64,000 nt of DNA, taken from Microglena sp. YARC (lineage: Eukaryota; Chlorophyta; Chlorophyceae; Chlamydomonadales; Chlamydomonadaceae). The notes beneath the pieces are model-generated. The model was not told where the DNA came from and did not search any database. It saw nothing but the letters and a program-made list of their open reading frames with translations. Shown here piece after piece: positions 44,721 through 54,939 of the stretch (position 1 is the first letter of the stretch; each line of letters opens with the position of its first letter). The position numbers and the translations under genes are program-made. Where the stretch lies: positions 59,911,029 to 59,975,028 of the forward strand of contig CM039462.1 in the NCBI GenBank assembly GCA_022414725.1, in the 5' to 3' direction.

Positions 44721-45239
44721 GACAGCTCTGAACTACTTACCTCTGAGCACCATCACCTTGGGAAAGCCTGCCACACGCATCTTTGTTCTTCAGGAGTAAC
44801 AAGCTAAGGACTTGGAGCACCCTCATCTGTCCCCAGCAAGAACACCAGCTCCCATGCTCCAAGAGCACAGACCAGTGTCCCCCGATGACCATTTTGTCAC
44901 ACCTCTTGAAATTCATAAGTGCCCCTAACACTCACGGTGGTGCCGACAACGACATCATGATCAACAACGCACTCTTTGCGTATGATCAGGGAGTCGACAG
45001 TCCTCGTCAAGACTCCTACTGGTCCTGCAGGTGATGGACACAAGCACAGACAACACGCTGCGTCCCTTGAGCTCACGTTCGGGCACAGCCACAAGTCCTT
45101 TGAGCTCACACTCGGGCAAACCTACAAACCCTTAGAGCTCACGCTTGGGGCATCTGTAGACAACTACTTTGGGATCAAAGCCATACTTACCATCTGCACT
45201 ACACCTCTCCCCGCCGCAGTCACATACATAGCCCAAAAC
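44721..45239 (+). other. Spacer with threefold ELT-G repeat frame
   Basis: An open frame (44976-45281) includes three copies of a unit (SLELTFGHSHK, SFELTLGQTYK, PLELTLGASVD) leading directly into the methyltransferase-like motif I. It may be a linker of the same polyprotein. Confidence 0.4.
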
Positions 45240-45620
45240 AAGGTCACTTTGTATGAAATGTGCGGAGGCTTGTGTGCATGATTGGAAGCACCTTTGCGCA
45301 ATGGTGCCCAGGTGAACAAGTTCTTGTACAGTGACATCACACCTGCCGCTTAGATCGCTGCTGAGTTTTGCATTGCTGACCCTGCAGTACCCTCACCTTC
45401 TCAAGTCCTATGCTTGTGATCACGCCTTTACAACCCTGCCTCAGGACGTGACAATGATCACACCCACGCATCTAATGGCTGCTTCAGTGAATGACCAGAC
45501 ACAATGGCTCATCATTGCTGGCCCAGGATGCTAAGGCTTCAGTCCAGCAGGAGGAAATAGGGGGCTCAAAAGCACAAGAGCTTCAGTTATGACAGCCTGT
45601 ATATCCTTCATATGCTACAT
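45240..45620 (+). pseudogene. DNA cytosine-5 methyltransferase-like domain, broken, in a retroelement
   Basis: Read through its breaks, the sequence shows, in the right order, a motif I-like VTLYEMCGGLCA then LEAPLRNG, a motif II-like NKFLYSDITPAA (acidic residue after the strand), TTLPQDVTMI, and a motif IV-like block WLIIAGPGC followed by GFSPAGGN, where the Cys would be the catalytic nucleophile. Defects: TGA at about 45279, TAG at about 45351, a frame change near 45390, and TAA at 45532-45534 right after the Cys. The remaining motifs (VI-X) are absent; the frame runs into the AGCGCC minisatellite. DNA methyltransferases captured by Gypsy and Copia elements have been reported in dinoflagellates and charophytes, where they may methylate element DNA. 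A remote relative of another Rossmann-fold methylase is possible. Confidence 0.55.
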
Positions 45621-46079
45621 CAATCGCTCTCAGCGCAGCCAGCGCCCTCAGCAGCCTAAGCGCCCTCAACGGCATCAGCGCCCGCATCGGCATCAGCGCC
45701 ATCAGCGCCCTTAGCGCATCAAGCGCCCTCTGCTACATCAGCGCCCTTAGCGCAATCAGCGCCCTATGCAGCATGTGCGCCGTCTGCTACATCAGCGCCC
45801 TATGCAGCATCCAGCGCCCATTAGCGCCCTCAGCAGCATCAGCACCTTCAGCGATTCAGCGCCCTCAGAGCCTTGAGCGCCTTCTGCGCCCTCAGCGCGG
45901 TCAACACCCTCAGCGGCATCAGCGCCCTCGGCAGCCTCAGCGCCCTCAACGGCCTCAGGACCCTCAGCGCCATCAGCGCCCTTAGCGCAGCAAGCGCCCT
46001 CTGCTACATCAGCGCCCTTAGCGCAATCAGCGCCCTATGCAGCATGTGCGCTGTCTGCTACATCAGCGCCATCAGCCTC
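45621..46079. repeat. CAGCGCC(C/A)-type minisatellite
   Basis: Dozens of AGCGCC words with short variable spacers (CTCAGC, ATCAGC, TTAGCGC). A longer duplicate (GCATCAAGCGCCCTCTGCTACATCAGC and following) occurs at about 45716-45800 and 45986-46070. The Gypsy element at 46080 inserted into this array, which resumes at 51758. Confidence 0.85.
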
Positions 46080-46438
46080 TGTAACAAACCGTATAGCTTC
46101 GCCCAGACGTTGCGAAGCATAACGTTGTTGAGATAACAGACTACGTAAGCTTAGCCCAGACGTTGCGAAGCATAACGGTATCTGACGACAGCCTAGAACC
46201 TTCAACTGTCGTATTCATCTGATGTGTTGCTGACAGTGTCGCAGACCAACTGTCGCGTTCCGTGTTCTGCAGCGTAAACCCTATAACCCTAAGTTCTAGA
46301 ACCTTCGTCGGCACTATAAATAGCGCCGCGGGCTGCGTCTGTAACAATAATTATCCAAACAACAATCTTTCTTCGAGTCCAATGAATCGTCAGAGCTAAA
46401 GCGACCTACTGGTCAGTGCAAACCTGAGCACCGTTACA
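46080..46438 (+). repeat. 5' LTR of the Gypsy element
   Basis: Contains a TATAAATAG box (about 46315) and two copies of AGCC/CGCCCAGACGTTGCGAAGCATAACG near its start. It is followed by TTGGTCCCTCCCTCCCGTGA (putative primer-binding region), shared with the inverted copy. Confidence 0.9.
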
Positions 46439-46499
46439 TTGGTCCCTCCCTCCCGTGACCGAATTGTGGACACGTGATATATTAGTCATTTCGAGCCTT

Positions 46500-47380
46500 G
46501 CTTTTAGTAAGTAGAAGTGGACTTACTGCTGACTTCTCTCTTTCTATGAAACCTCCGAGTAGGCAGGAAGTCTATCGCTTAATAGGATTAGATTCTTCAG
46601 AATTCAATTCGCTGCCTCATTGCTTGAAGAGCACGCGGCCAGGTGGTACCGGCTACGAGTTCAAAGCGGGCCCCCATTTAATAATTGGGCGGAATTTCAG
46701 CAGGCGTTATTCGATTTTTTCAGGCCATTAACGCCGTTAAGAGGGCTCGTGACACCACCACAGAGAGTTGGAGAGATGATGGCGAAAGGGGGGCGCGCCG
46801 ACCTTCTAGCAGTATGCTTGTTGTCCAATCCTCTTGTACAAGTTGATGGGGCCATACAATTGAGGGCGAACCAAAATAAAAACAAGCTTCTCTAAAGCTG
46901 GCTGAACTTCAACAAACCAATACGGTTCGTTTGTATGTTCAGAAGTTCATTGAACTGTGTTTAGAAATTCCAGACTTGAATGAGACAGAACGTCTAGATA
47001 GATTTGTTAGAGGACTTCGTTCAGAAGTTAGGCGGGAAGGGGACTTACACGACCCCCAAAACTTCAATGAAGCTGCAAAAATAGCAGGAAGGTATGATAG
47101 CATTGTCAACCATAAGGTTATTTTTGGGAATAGGAAGCCATACAACCCCATGTATTTTCCTAAGAATGGTGGGCCTTCTAAACCTAGAAATGTACCCCAG
47201 CCCATGGAGATAGATGTTATCAATACCCGCAGGAATGACCAACCGAGGAATCTTCCACCGAAGCGTTCTCCGATTTGTTATTTATGCAAAAAAACTGGAC
47301 ATCTATTAGCACATTGCCCAGAATGGATTAGTTTGAGAAAAGAGATGGGAAACGCCAAGCGTCCGACTACAAAGAATTAG
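46500..47380 (+). pseudogene. Gag of the Gypsy element, deleted and interrupted
   Basis: Gag words LEEHAARWYRLRVQSGPPFNNW and QQALFDFF survive near 46620-46720, then a 130-bp insertion breaks the frame. The frame 46931-47380 carries the capsid C-terminal part (YVQKFIELCLEIPDLNETE, FVRGLRSEVR) and a CCHC zinc knuckle CYLCKKTGHLLAHC (47276-47317). Gag would package the RNA. The N-terminal half is removed by the deletion whose right break is at about 46600. The element therefore cannot make normal Gag, while the inverted copy keeps the region. Confidence 0.85.
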
Positions 47381-47439
47381 GTGAGGATGATCACCAAATA
47401 TCTCAGAGTAAATCAAGTAGTCGGACAAATGCTGAACGT

Positions 47440-48396
47440 GTGCCCTTAATAAATTCTTCTTCTCATATCTCTCCTTTTGAGTTGTTGATTTTGCAGGGTA
47501 AAATGATGGGAAAACCTGCATCCATCCTCATTGATAGTGGGTCAGGAGGAAATATAGTTGGTAAGAAATTCCTATCAAATAAAGAAAATAAATTCCAACC
47601 TTCGGATTATGAAGTTATATATCCGAATGGAACAAAACAGGTCGTGGAAAATTTGCCCTGTCAAAAATTCAACATAGGAGAATATGAAGATAAATTAGAT
47701 TTCTTTGTGGTAGATCTTCAGTCCAAGAAGTTTGATATTATTCTAGGAAAACCGTGGTTGGTGAAATATAATCCTATGATCGACTGGGAAACTCACTGCA
47801 TATCATTTATGCAAGGGGAAAAATACATCATTCTGAATCCAGAGTCAACGAGATCAATTGATCTCTGTACAGCTACCCAATTTAAGAGAGCTGTAAAAAA
47901 AGGACTTCCCCTCTTCATCGCGATTCCTTCGGAGAGTCGGGGTGCGGAAACAAAAAGTAAGTGTTATAAGGAGTGTGAAAAGGCCAATCACATCCCCAGC
48001 GCTGAACAGAAGTTAGGAAAGCCCTTGTGTAACGGAGATGGAGACTCCGATGGTGAGATCTATGAATACACCATGAATGTGTCTGATGATGGCGGTGGTC
48101 AATCTCGATCCACATCAACGCCCATCGGAAAAGAGATAAAGAATGATCATTCAACGAGTCAAGACGGTTATGAAACAAAAAGCCGTGAGAATGGAAACTC
48201 AGCAGAGATACCCAATGCTTCTATAAGAAACTTGGTAGCTGAGTATCACGATGTATTTCCCGAAGAGTTGCCCGCAGGTCTACCTCCAGAAATATCTATT
48301 GATCATAAAATTGAGCTTATCCCAGGCTCTTCCCCACGAACAGATCAATATTTAGACTCAGTCAGGATGAGTTACGTGAAGTTCGAGAACAATTGA
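47440..48396 (+). CDS. Gypsy retropepsin and linker to RT
   Basis: A frame of 318 codons with the protease motif [15 protein letters not shown] (catalytic DSG, about residues 29-43) and the second hydrophobic loop IILGKPWL (about 102-109). An acidic linker ([14 protein letters not shown]) precedes [16 protein letters not shown], the usual lead-in to RT. A one-base loss in a C run near 48334 (CCCC here, CCCCC in the inverted copy) ends this frame early and shifts RT out of frame. It would cleave Gag-Pol. Confidence 0.85.
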   Translation: MPLINSSSHISPFELLILQGKMMGKPASILIDSGSGGNIVGKKFLSNKENKFQPSDYEVIYPNGTKQVVENLPCQKFNIGEYEDKLDFFVVDLQSKKFDIILGKPWLVKYNPMIDWETHCISFMQGEKYIILNPESTRSIDLCTATQFKRAVKKGLPLFIAIPSESRGAETKSKCYKECEKANHIPSAEQKLGKPLCNGDGDSDGEIYEYTMNVSDDGGGQSRSTSTPIGKEIKNDHSTSQDGYETKSRENGNSAEIPNASIRNLVAEYHDVFPEELPAGLPPEISIDHKIELIPGSSPRTDQYLDSVRMSYVKFENN

Positions 48397-49815
48397 AAGA
48401 GTTACTCGACAAAGGGTTCATCCAGCCTAGTGTATCACCTTATGGAGCACCGATTCTTGTTGTTAAAAAGAAAGATGGAACTCTAAGGATGTGCGTAGAC
48501 TATCGAGCCCTAAACTCGATAACAATTAAAAATTGTTACCCACTTCCTCGTATTGTTGAGCTTTTGGATCGATTACATGGAGCAAAGATGTTCTCCAAAA
48601 TTGATCTAAGATCAGGTTACCACCAGATCAGGATCAGTCCGGAGGATATCCCCAAAACTGCATTTAAAACCAGATACGGACTGTATGAATTTAAAGTCTT
48701 ACCTTTTGGCTTATGCAATGCTCCAGCAACCTTCCAAAGACTCATGAATGATGTGTTTAGAAAGCACTTGGATGACTTCGTAATAGTCTACATATATGAT
48801 ATTCTGATCTTCTCTAAGGATGAGGCTGAACACCTCGAGCACCTCGAAAAAGTGTTTGAGTTGTTAAGAGAACATAAGCTGTATGGAAAGCCTAGCAAAT
48901 GTGAGTTTGCTACCCCCTCCTGCACTTTTATAGGTCATGTTATTTCTAGAGATGGAATCTGTCCTGAGATATCAAAGGTAGAAGCCATACAAGAGTGGCC
49001 CCAACCTAAATCCTTAACAGAAACCAGAAGTTTCTTAGGAATAACAGGATACTACAGAAAATTTGTGAAAAATTATGCTGAGATATCTTTGCCTCTGACC
49101 AGTCTGCTGAGAAAAGAAACAGATTGGAAATCTAACTTTTGGGGAGAAGATCAAGAAAAAGCTTTCCAAGCGCTTAAAGTCGCGTTGACTTCTCAACCTA
49201 TTGTGCGACCACCCAACTTTGATGCGCCGTTTGTAGTAAAGACTGATGCTTCAAACTTTGCAATTGGTGCAGTCCTTACTCAAATGCACGAAGGAAAGGA
49301 AGTAGTTATAGCTTATGAGAGCAGAAAGCTGAAGTCCCCGGAGGTCAAATATTTAGTTCATGAACGAGAGCTGCTAGCAATCGTGCATGCACTAAAAATC
49401 TGGAGACACTACCTCCTAGGCACACGATTCACCATTGAGACGGACAACAACCCGACTAAAGAAATTCTGAAACAAGCGCATTTAAGTGAGTAACCGCCAG
49501 GCCAACTGGTTGCGCTTGCTCGCTGAATATGATTTCGAGATTGTTTACAAGGCTGGCCGTCTCAATAATGTAGCTGATGCACTCTCTAGGAGGCCAGACC
49601 TAAACCAATTCACCTTCAATGCGGTAGTGATGCATGATAGCAAGGATTTCCTTATCCAAGTGGAACAAGATGCAAGAGCAGATGAGGAATATATGAGTGC
49701 TTACTCTAATGCTAAACAGAATAAACACCCTAGCTACCTTGGCCTTGAAAGGGAAACTTCTATATACAAAGAGTGGATCTCAGTTGTACATACCAGCTTC
49801 CACTTTAAGAGCTGA
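48393..49815 (+). pseudogene. Gypsy reverse transcriptase/RNase H, YIYD active site, frameshifted
   Basis: 48393-49493 encodes RT from [12 protein letters not shown] through [24 protein letters not shown] (first catalytic Asp) and [13 protein letters not shown]. The active-site loop reads [10 protein letters not shown], where the conserved form is Y-x-D-D, so one catalytic Asp is Tyr. RNase H follows with [31 protein letters not shown] and IETDNN. A 4-bp duplication near 49489-49495 (AGTGAGT) breaks the frame. It continues at 49486-49815 with NRQANWLRLLAEYDFEIVY and NVADALSRRPD. The inverted copy has the same YIYD. RT would copy RNA to DNA; with the Asp lost, activity is doubtful. Confidence 0.9.
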
Positions 49816-50752
49816 ACTCCTTCATGATGCTCATGATAGCATCATTTCGGGTCATTTCGGAGAAGCCAAGACGTATAATAGGTTAAGAGAGCACTGTTAT
49901 TGGCCACGCATGAAATGCATCATTAAGGACTATATAAAGACTTGTGATGCATGCCAACGAAATAAGGCCACTAATCAAAAACCTATTGGACTTCTGAAAC
50001 CGCTACCCATTCCCAACCAGAACTGGTCACACGTGACTATGGACTTTATTACTGAACTACCCTTGTCCAATGGATTTGATGCTATTGCTGTATTCGTTGA
50101 CAAGCTCAGCAAAATGGCACATTTTGCACCCACAAACACCACTGTTGATGCAATTGGCGCTGCACGGCTGTACTTTGATACGGTATTCAAGCATCATGGT
50201 TTAACTGAAGTCCTGATCACTGATCGTGATACTAGATTCACTAGTGAGTTTTGGGATCATTTGTTCAAGCTTTGTGGCACGAAAATGGCAATGTCCACTG
50301 CTTACCACCCTCAAACAGATGGACAAACAGAAAGACTTAATAGAATCTTAGAGGAGCTATTAAGGCCTTACATTTCTGATGGATTAGATAATTGGGACTC
50401 TAAGCTTGCTGCGGCAGAGTTTGCTTACAATAGTGCTACCCAAGAATCAACTGGATTCTCACCATTTTATCTCAACTATGGACATCAACCTGACACCCCT
50501 ATGTCACTTATGGTACCCAAAGAAAAGACCAATAAAACGGTGCAGCAATTCATTGACGAACTTCAAACCAACTTGGAAGCAGCCAGAGCAAACTTACAAA
50601 CTGCACAAGACCGGCAAAGCCGAGAGACAAATAAACACCGGAGAGCCCATCAATTTAAAGTTGGTGATTTAGTTCTTCTATCTGGCGCCAACTTGAAAAT
50701 TAAGATGCCTGTCACTTGTAGGAAGTTACAACCCCAAGGTACGGTCCTTTGA
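49697..50752 (+). CDS. Gypsy integrase (zinc finger and DDE core)
   Basis: The frame of 351 codons holds an HHCC zinc-binding domain (HDAHDSIISGHFG ... CDACQRNK) and a DDE core: VTMDFITELPLS (Asp 1), ITDRDTRFTSEFW (Asp 2), HPQTDGQTERLNR (Glu). It continues with the GPY/F-side region YNSATQESTGFSPFYLNYG and HQFKVGDLVLL. It overlaps the preceding frame because of a frame change near 49750. It ends at a one-base change in a C run (about 50733), where the GPF-type segment goes on in the chromodomain frame. It would integrate the element cDNA. All three catalytic residues are present. Confidence 0.85.
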   Translation: MLTLMLNRINTLATLALKGKLLYTKSGSQLYIPASTLRAELLHDAHDSIISGHFGEAKTYNRLREHCYWPRMKCIIKDYIKTCDACQRNKATNQKPIGLLKPLPIPNQNWSHVTMDFITELPLSNGFDAIAVFVDKLSKMAHFAPTNTTVDAIGAARLYFDTVFKHHGLTEVLITDRDTRFTSEFWDHLFKLCGTKMAMSTAYHPQTDGQTERLNRILEELLRPYISDGLDNWDSKLAAAEFAYNSATQESTGFSPFYLNYGHQPDTPMSLMVPKEKTNKTVQQFIDELQTNLEAARANLQTAQDRQSRETNKHRRAHQFKVGDLVLLSGANLKIKMPVTCRKLQPQGTVL

Positions 50753-51288
50753 AAATCATAAAGGAAGTATCTGCAGTAGCATACAAGTTGGAACTACCCG
50801 AGTGTATGCAAATCCACCCTGTGTTTCATGTTAGTCTACTCCAACCCTACAATCAGAGCATGTGCTTCCCAGATCGCGCTCCGATACCCCCACCACCTGT
50901 TGTGATGGACAATCAAGAATACTTCCAAATAGAGGATATCCTTGATAGGAGATGGAGTGAAAATAGGAAAGAATTCATGTACCTAATCAAATGGAAGGGT
51001 TATGATAGCTCTTGGAATTCTTGGCATTGGAGCTCTGTTCTAGAAGAACAAGAAGACGTTGGAGACATGATTAGAGCCTACACCAAGAAATATCATCGCC
51101 TAGATGGTGTCGAGGAGCAAGATATTTGGTGTGAGTTCTGTAAAGAGACAGATACATCCACACCTATGCTCCTATGTGACAAATGCGATAGAGGCTATCA
51201 TATTGGATGTTTTGACCCTCCTATAAAACAGGTACCTAAAGGGAAATGGCTATGCCCTATATGCCGAGTAAAGAAATGGCATAAGTAG
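50749..51288 (+). CDS. Integrase C-terminal module: chromodomain plus PHD finger
   Basis: A frame of 179 residues. It starts at the GPY/F end (KIIKEVSAVAYKLELP, then IHPVFHVSLLQPY), followed by a chromodomain at about residues 61-105 (FQIEDILDRRW, MYLIKWKGYDSSWNSW). A complete C4HC3 PHD finger follows at residues 128-172 (51130-51264): CEFC, a core LLCDKCDRGYHIGCFDPP, VPKGKWLCPIC. All eight zinc ligands are present. PHD fingers of this form commonly read histone H3 tails. The element thus has two histone-reader modules in tandem, which could target integration. It overlaps the integrase frame by 4 bp (ATGA), but that arrangement is probably caused by an indel in an originally continuous pol frame. 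Confidence 0.85.
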   Translation: MKIIKEVSAVAYKLELPECMQIHPVFHVSLLQPYNQSMCFPDRAPIPPPPVVMDNQEYFQIEDILDRRWSENRKEFMYLIKWKGYDSSWNSWHWSSVLEEQEDVGDMIRAYTKKYHRLDGVEEQDIWCEFCKETDTSTPMLLCDKCDRGYHIGCFDPPIKQVPKGKWLCPICRVKKWHK

Positions 51289-51398
51289 TAAAAACAAAAT
51301 AAGAAAGAATGGATTATTAGACCATGGACGTTTAATTAGTTTTTGTACACCACCCGAGATAATTTTTGGGGACAAAAATTTCAATCCCCCGGGGAGGA

Positions 51399-51757
51399 TG
51401 TAACAAACCGTAAAGCTCCGCCCAGACGTTGCGAAGCATAACGTTGTTGAGACAACAGACTACGTAAGCTTAGCCCAGACGTTGCGAAGCATAACGTTAT
51501 CTGACGACAGCCTAGAACCTTCAACTGTCGTATTCATCTGATGTGTTGCTGACAGTGTCGCAGACCAACTGTCGCGTTCCGTGTTCTGCAGCGTAAACCC
51601 TAGAACCCTAAGTTCTAGAACCTTCGTCGGCACTATAAATAGCGCCGCGCGCTGCGTCTGTAACAATAATTATCCAAACAACAATCTTTCTTCGAGTCCA
51701 ATGAATCGTCAGAGCTAAAGCGACCTACTGGTCAGTGCAAACCTGAGCACCGTTACA
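51399..51757 (+). repeat. 3' LTR of the Gypsy element
   Basis: Partner of 46080-46438; preceded by CCCCCGGGGAGGA and followed by the GCCTC target duplicate. Confidence 0.9.
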
Positions 51758-51898
51758 GCCTCCTATGCAGCATCCAGCGCCCGTATCCCCTCTTCTGCAT
51801 TTAGCTTGCTGGGTGGGTAGGTTCCTAGGAGCTACTCTTGTAACACATAGCATATCACCACCTGTAGTACCCCCCCTTTCATGGAGTGGGAAAAAAAT
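51758..51898. other. Resumed minisatellite flank and junction DNA
   Basis: It starts GCCTCCTATGCAGCATCCAG, continuing the AGCGCC array, then turns into unrelated sequence up to the break with the inverted Gypsy copy at about 51898. Confidence 0.6.
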
Positions 51899-52650
51899 TT
51901 CTTTCCATAGAGCTTATGTTCTCTTAACAACTCAAACACTTTTTCGAGGTGCTCGAGGTGTTCAGCCTCATCCTTAGAGAAGATCAGAATATCATATATG
52001 TAGACTATTACGAAGTCATCCAAGTGCTTTCTAAACACATCATTCATGAGTCTTTGGAAGGTTGCTGGAGCATTGCATAAGCCAAAAGGTAAGACTTTAA
52101 ATTCATACAGTCCGTATCTGGTTTTAAATGCAGTCTTGGGGATATCCTCCGGACTGATCCTGATCTGGTGGTAACCTGATCTTAGATCAATTTTGGAGAA
52201 CATCTTTGCTCCATGTAATCGATCCAAAAGCTCAACAATACGAGGAAGTGGGTAACAATTTTTAATTGTTATCGAGTTTAGGGCTCGATAGTCTACGCAC
52301 ATCCTTAGAGTTCCATCTTTCTTTTTAACAACAAGAATCGGTGCTCCATAAGGTGATACACTAGGCTGGATGAACCCTTTGTCGAGTAACTCTTTCAATT
52401 GTTCTCGAACTTCACGTAACTCATCCTGACTGAGTCTAAATATTGATCTGTTCGTGGGGGAAGAGCCTGGGATAAGCTCAATTTTATGATCAATAGATAT
52501 TTCTGGAGGTAGACCTGCGGGCAACTCTTCGGGAAATACATCGTGATACTCAGCTACCAAGTTTCTTATAGAAGCATTGGGTATCTCTGCTGAGTTTCCA
52601 TTCTCACGGCTTTTTTGTTTCATAACCGTCTTGACTCGTTGAATGATCAT
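51899..52650 (-). pseudogene. RT of the inverted Gypsy copy, truncated
   Basis: The frame encodes the protease-RT linker and RT up to [17 protein letters not shown], then leaves the element. It has an intact, unshifted linker [23 protein letters not shown] that the other copy lost through an indel. [13 protein letters not shown] and [13 protein letters not shown] are present, and the active site is again [10 protein letters not shown]. The absence of thumb, RNase H and integrase makes it non-functional. Confidence 0.85.
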
Positions 52651-53354
52651 TCTTTATCTCTTTTCCGATGGGCGTTGATGTGGATCGAGATTGACCACCG
52701 CCATCATCAGACACATTCATGGTGTATTCATAGATCTCACCATCGGAGTCTCCATCTCCGTTACACAAGGGCTTTCCTAACTTCTGTTCAGCGCTGGGGA
52801 TGTGATTGGCCTTTTCACACTCCTTATAACACTTACTTTTTTGTTTCCGCACCCCGACTCTCCGAAGGAATCGCGATGAAGAGGGGAAGTCCTTTTTTTA
52901 CAGCTCTCTTAAATTGGGTAGCTGTACAGAGATCAATTGATCTCGTTGACTCTGGATTCAGAATGATGTATTTTTCCCCTTGCATAAATGATATGCAGTG
53001 AGTTTCCCAGTCGATCATAGGATTATATTTCACCAACCACGGTTTTCCTAGAATAATATCAAACTTCTTGGACTGAAGATCTACCACAAAGAAATCTAAT
53101 TTATCTTCATATTCTCCTATGTTGAATTTTTGACAGGGCAAATTTTCCACGACCTGTTTTGTTCCATTCGGATATATAACTTCATAATCCGAAGGTTGGA
53201 ATTTATTTTCTTTATTTGATAGGAATTTCTTACCAACTATATTTCCTCCTGACCCACTATCAATGAGGATGGATGCAGGTTTTCCCATCATTTTACCCTG
53301 CAAAATCAACAACTCAAAAGGAGAGATATGAGAAGAAGAATTTATTAAGGGCAC
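52604..53354 (-). pseudogene. Protease and linker of the inverted Gypsy copy, two one-base shifts
   Basis: 52833-53354 carries the protease ([21 protein letters not shown]). The linker continues in other frames because A6 runs replace A5 runs at two sites (near 52836-52842 and 52611-52616) compared with the plus-strand copy. Apart from these indels the protein is the same as in the other copy. Homopolymer miscalls could explain both. Confidence 0.8.
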
Positions 53355-53413
53355 ACGTTCAGCATTTGTCCGACTACTTGATTTACTCTGAGATATTTGG
53401 TGATCATCCTCAC

Positions 53414-54306
53414 CTAATTCTTTGTAGTCGGACGCTTGGCGTTTCCCATCTCTTTTCTCAAACTAATCCATTCTGGGCAATGTGCTAATAGATGTCCAGT
53501 TTTTTTGCATAAATAACAAATCGGAGAACGCTTCGGTGGAAGATTCCTCGGTTGGTCATTCCTGCGGGTATTGATAACATCTATCTCCATGGGCTGGGGT
53601 ACATTTCTAGGTTTAGAAGGCCCACCATTCTTAGGAAAATACATGGGGTTGTATGGCTTCCTATTCCCAAAAATAACCTTATGGTTGACAATGCTATCAT
53701 ACCTTTCTGCTATTTTTGCAGCTTCATTGAAGTTTTGGGGGTCGTGTAAGTCCCCTTCCCGCCTAACTTCTGAACGAAGTCCTCTAACAAATCTATCTAG
53801 ACGTTCTGTCTCATTCAAGTCTGGAATTTCTAAACACAGTTCAATGAACTTCTGAACATACAAACGAACCGTATTGGTTTGTTGAAGTTCAGCCAGCTTG
53901 TCACGAGCCCTCTTAACGGCGTTAATGGCCTGAAAAAATCGAATAACGCCTGCTGAAATTCCGCCCAATTATTAAATGGGGGCCCGCTTTGAACTCGTAG
54001 CCGGTACCACCTGGCCGCGTGCTCTTCAAGCAGTGAGGCAGCGAATTGAATTCTGCATGCCTCATCACTGACATTTACTAGTTCAAAATATGCGTTTACT
54101 TGATACAGCCAATCTTCTATTCTGCTGCCTCGGCTTACGTCTCCTTTGAATGTTGGGGGACGGATGGGTTTCAAGGATCCCAACTGTGGCTTTGGTGGCG
54201 ACAACGGTGGCTGTTGTGGTTGCGATTGTAGTACTTGCAGTAGTTGCAAGTGTTGCGCTTGCAAACTTGCAAACTGACTTTGCAATTCTTCTAAGTTGCG
54301 ACTCAA
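53414..54306 (-). pseudogene. Gag of the inverted Gypsy copy
   Basis: Minus-strand frames 54306-53830 and 53968-53414 overlap by a frame change near 53890-53960. The N-terminal part is a coiled-coil-like, Gln-rich segment (LEELQSQFASLQAQHLQLL) followed by IRPPTFKGDVSRGSRIEDWLYQ, the standard Ty3 gag opening. The C-terminal part has VQKFIELCLEI and the CCHC knuckle CYLCKKTGHLLAHC. It would form the particle and bind RNA. It holds the region missing from the copy at 46080. Confidence 0.85.
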
Positions 54307-54504
54307 AAGTTGAGCTGCATCTAGCTATGGCGGGTTGTTTTGCCCTTCCATAAGTTTTCTCTAAATTCGCAACCTCGTTAGGAATACTAAGATTTTTCGG
54401 AATTTTTCTCATTTAACCGATCAGTACAAACCCAGCATCCTGCATATTTACTCAACCACTGAATGTAAGAAACGCATTATAATAGCCATCTCGCCTTTCT
54501 CAGC

Positions 54505-54939
54505 CTAGTCTTCCTCATCGGTGAGAATAATCCCGTGAAGGATTTTCACCGTAGGCTGTCCAGCAGTCCGAGGTTTAATTTGAAGATTTCGCCTCAACCT
54601 CTGCTTCTTCTGCCTCCTCCGCTTCTCCTGCTCTTTGAGCTTGGCTTTGTCGAGCTTCGCCCTATCACTCACAGCCTTCCAGGGAGGGAATTCCACGTTG
54701 AAATTCGGGTCCCGTTTCGGCGGCCCGGCTTTCATAGCACTGTCACACATTTGCATGGGCGTTTCCGCTACTCCAGTTAGCGGTTTTTCCATCACAGCGC
54801 TTTCCCGAAAAGGTTGATAGACATCGCGTATTCGCTGAAGAAACCGGATCGGTTCCTCTACACGATTTATCTCTGTTTTTCTTCGCGGAGCTCTTAACTC
54901 AGCAACGGCCTCACTTCGCCCGCCTATAGGGTTACTCAA
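54505..54939 (-). CDS. ORF0: small basic protein between LTR and gag
   Basis: A 144-residue minus-strand frame between the 5' LTR and gag. It begins MSNPIGGRSEAVAEL and ends with an acidic LTDEED. Residues about 95-130 are dense in Lys and Arg with a likely coiled-coil (KLDKAKLKEQEKRRRQKKQR). No known domain is visible. It lies wholly within the 976-bp segment absent from the other copy. It could be an extra ORF or a gag N-terminal part separated by a frame break; stops lie between it and the gag frame. Confidence 0.45.
   Translation of the reverse strand: MSNPIGGRSEAVAELRAPRRKTEINRVEEPIRFLQRIRDVYQPFRESAVMEKPLTGVAETPMQMCDSAMKAGPPKRDPNFNVEFPPWKAVSDRAKLDKAKLKEQEKRRRQKKQRLRRNLQIKPRTAGQPTVKILHGIILTDEED

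Larger units (their letters stand above)
46080..51757 (+). mobile_element. Gypsy chromovirus with 359-bp LTRs, near complete but internally deleted
   Basis: LTRs are 46080-46438 and 51399-51757, each TGTAAC...GTTACA, 359 bp, differing at about six positions (about 1.7%), so the insertion is young. Target duplication GCCTC stands at 46075-46079 and 51758-51762. A polypurine tract CGGGGAGGA abuts the 3' LTR. Gene order is gag, protease, RT, RNase H, integrase, chromodomain, PHD finger. Compared with the inverted copy, about 976 bp of ORF0/gag is missing, and a 130-bp foreign segment sits in gag (about 46760-46890). Confidence 0.95.
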
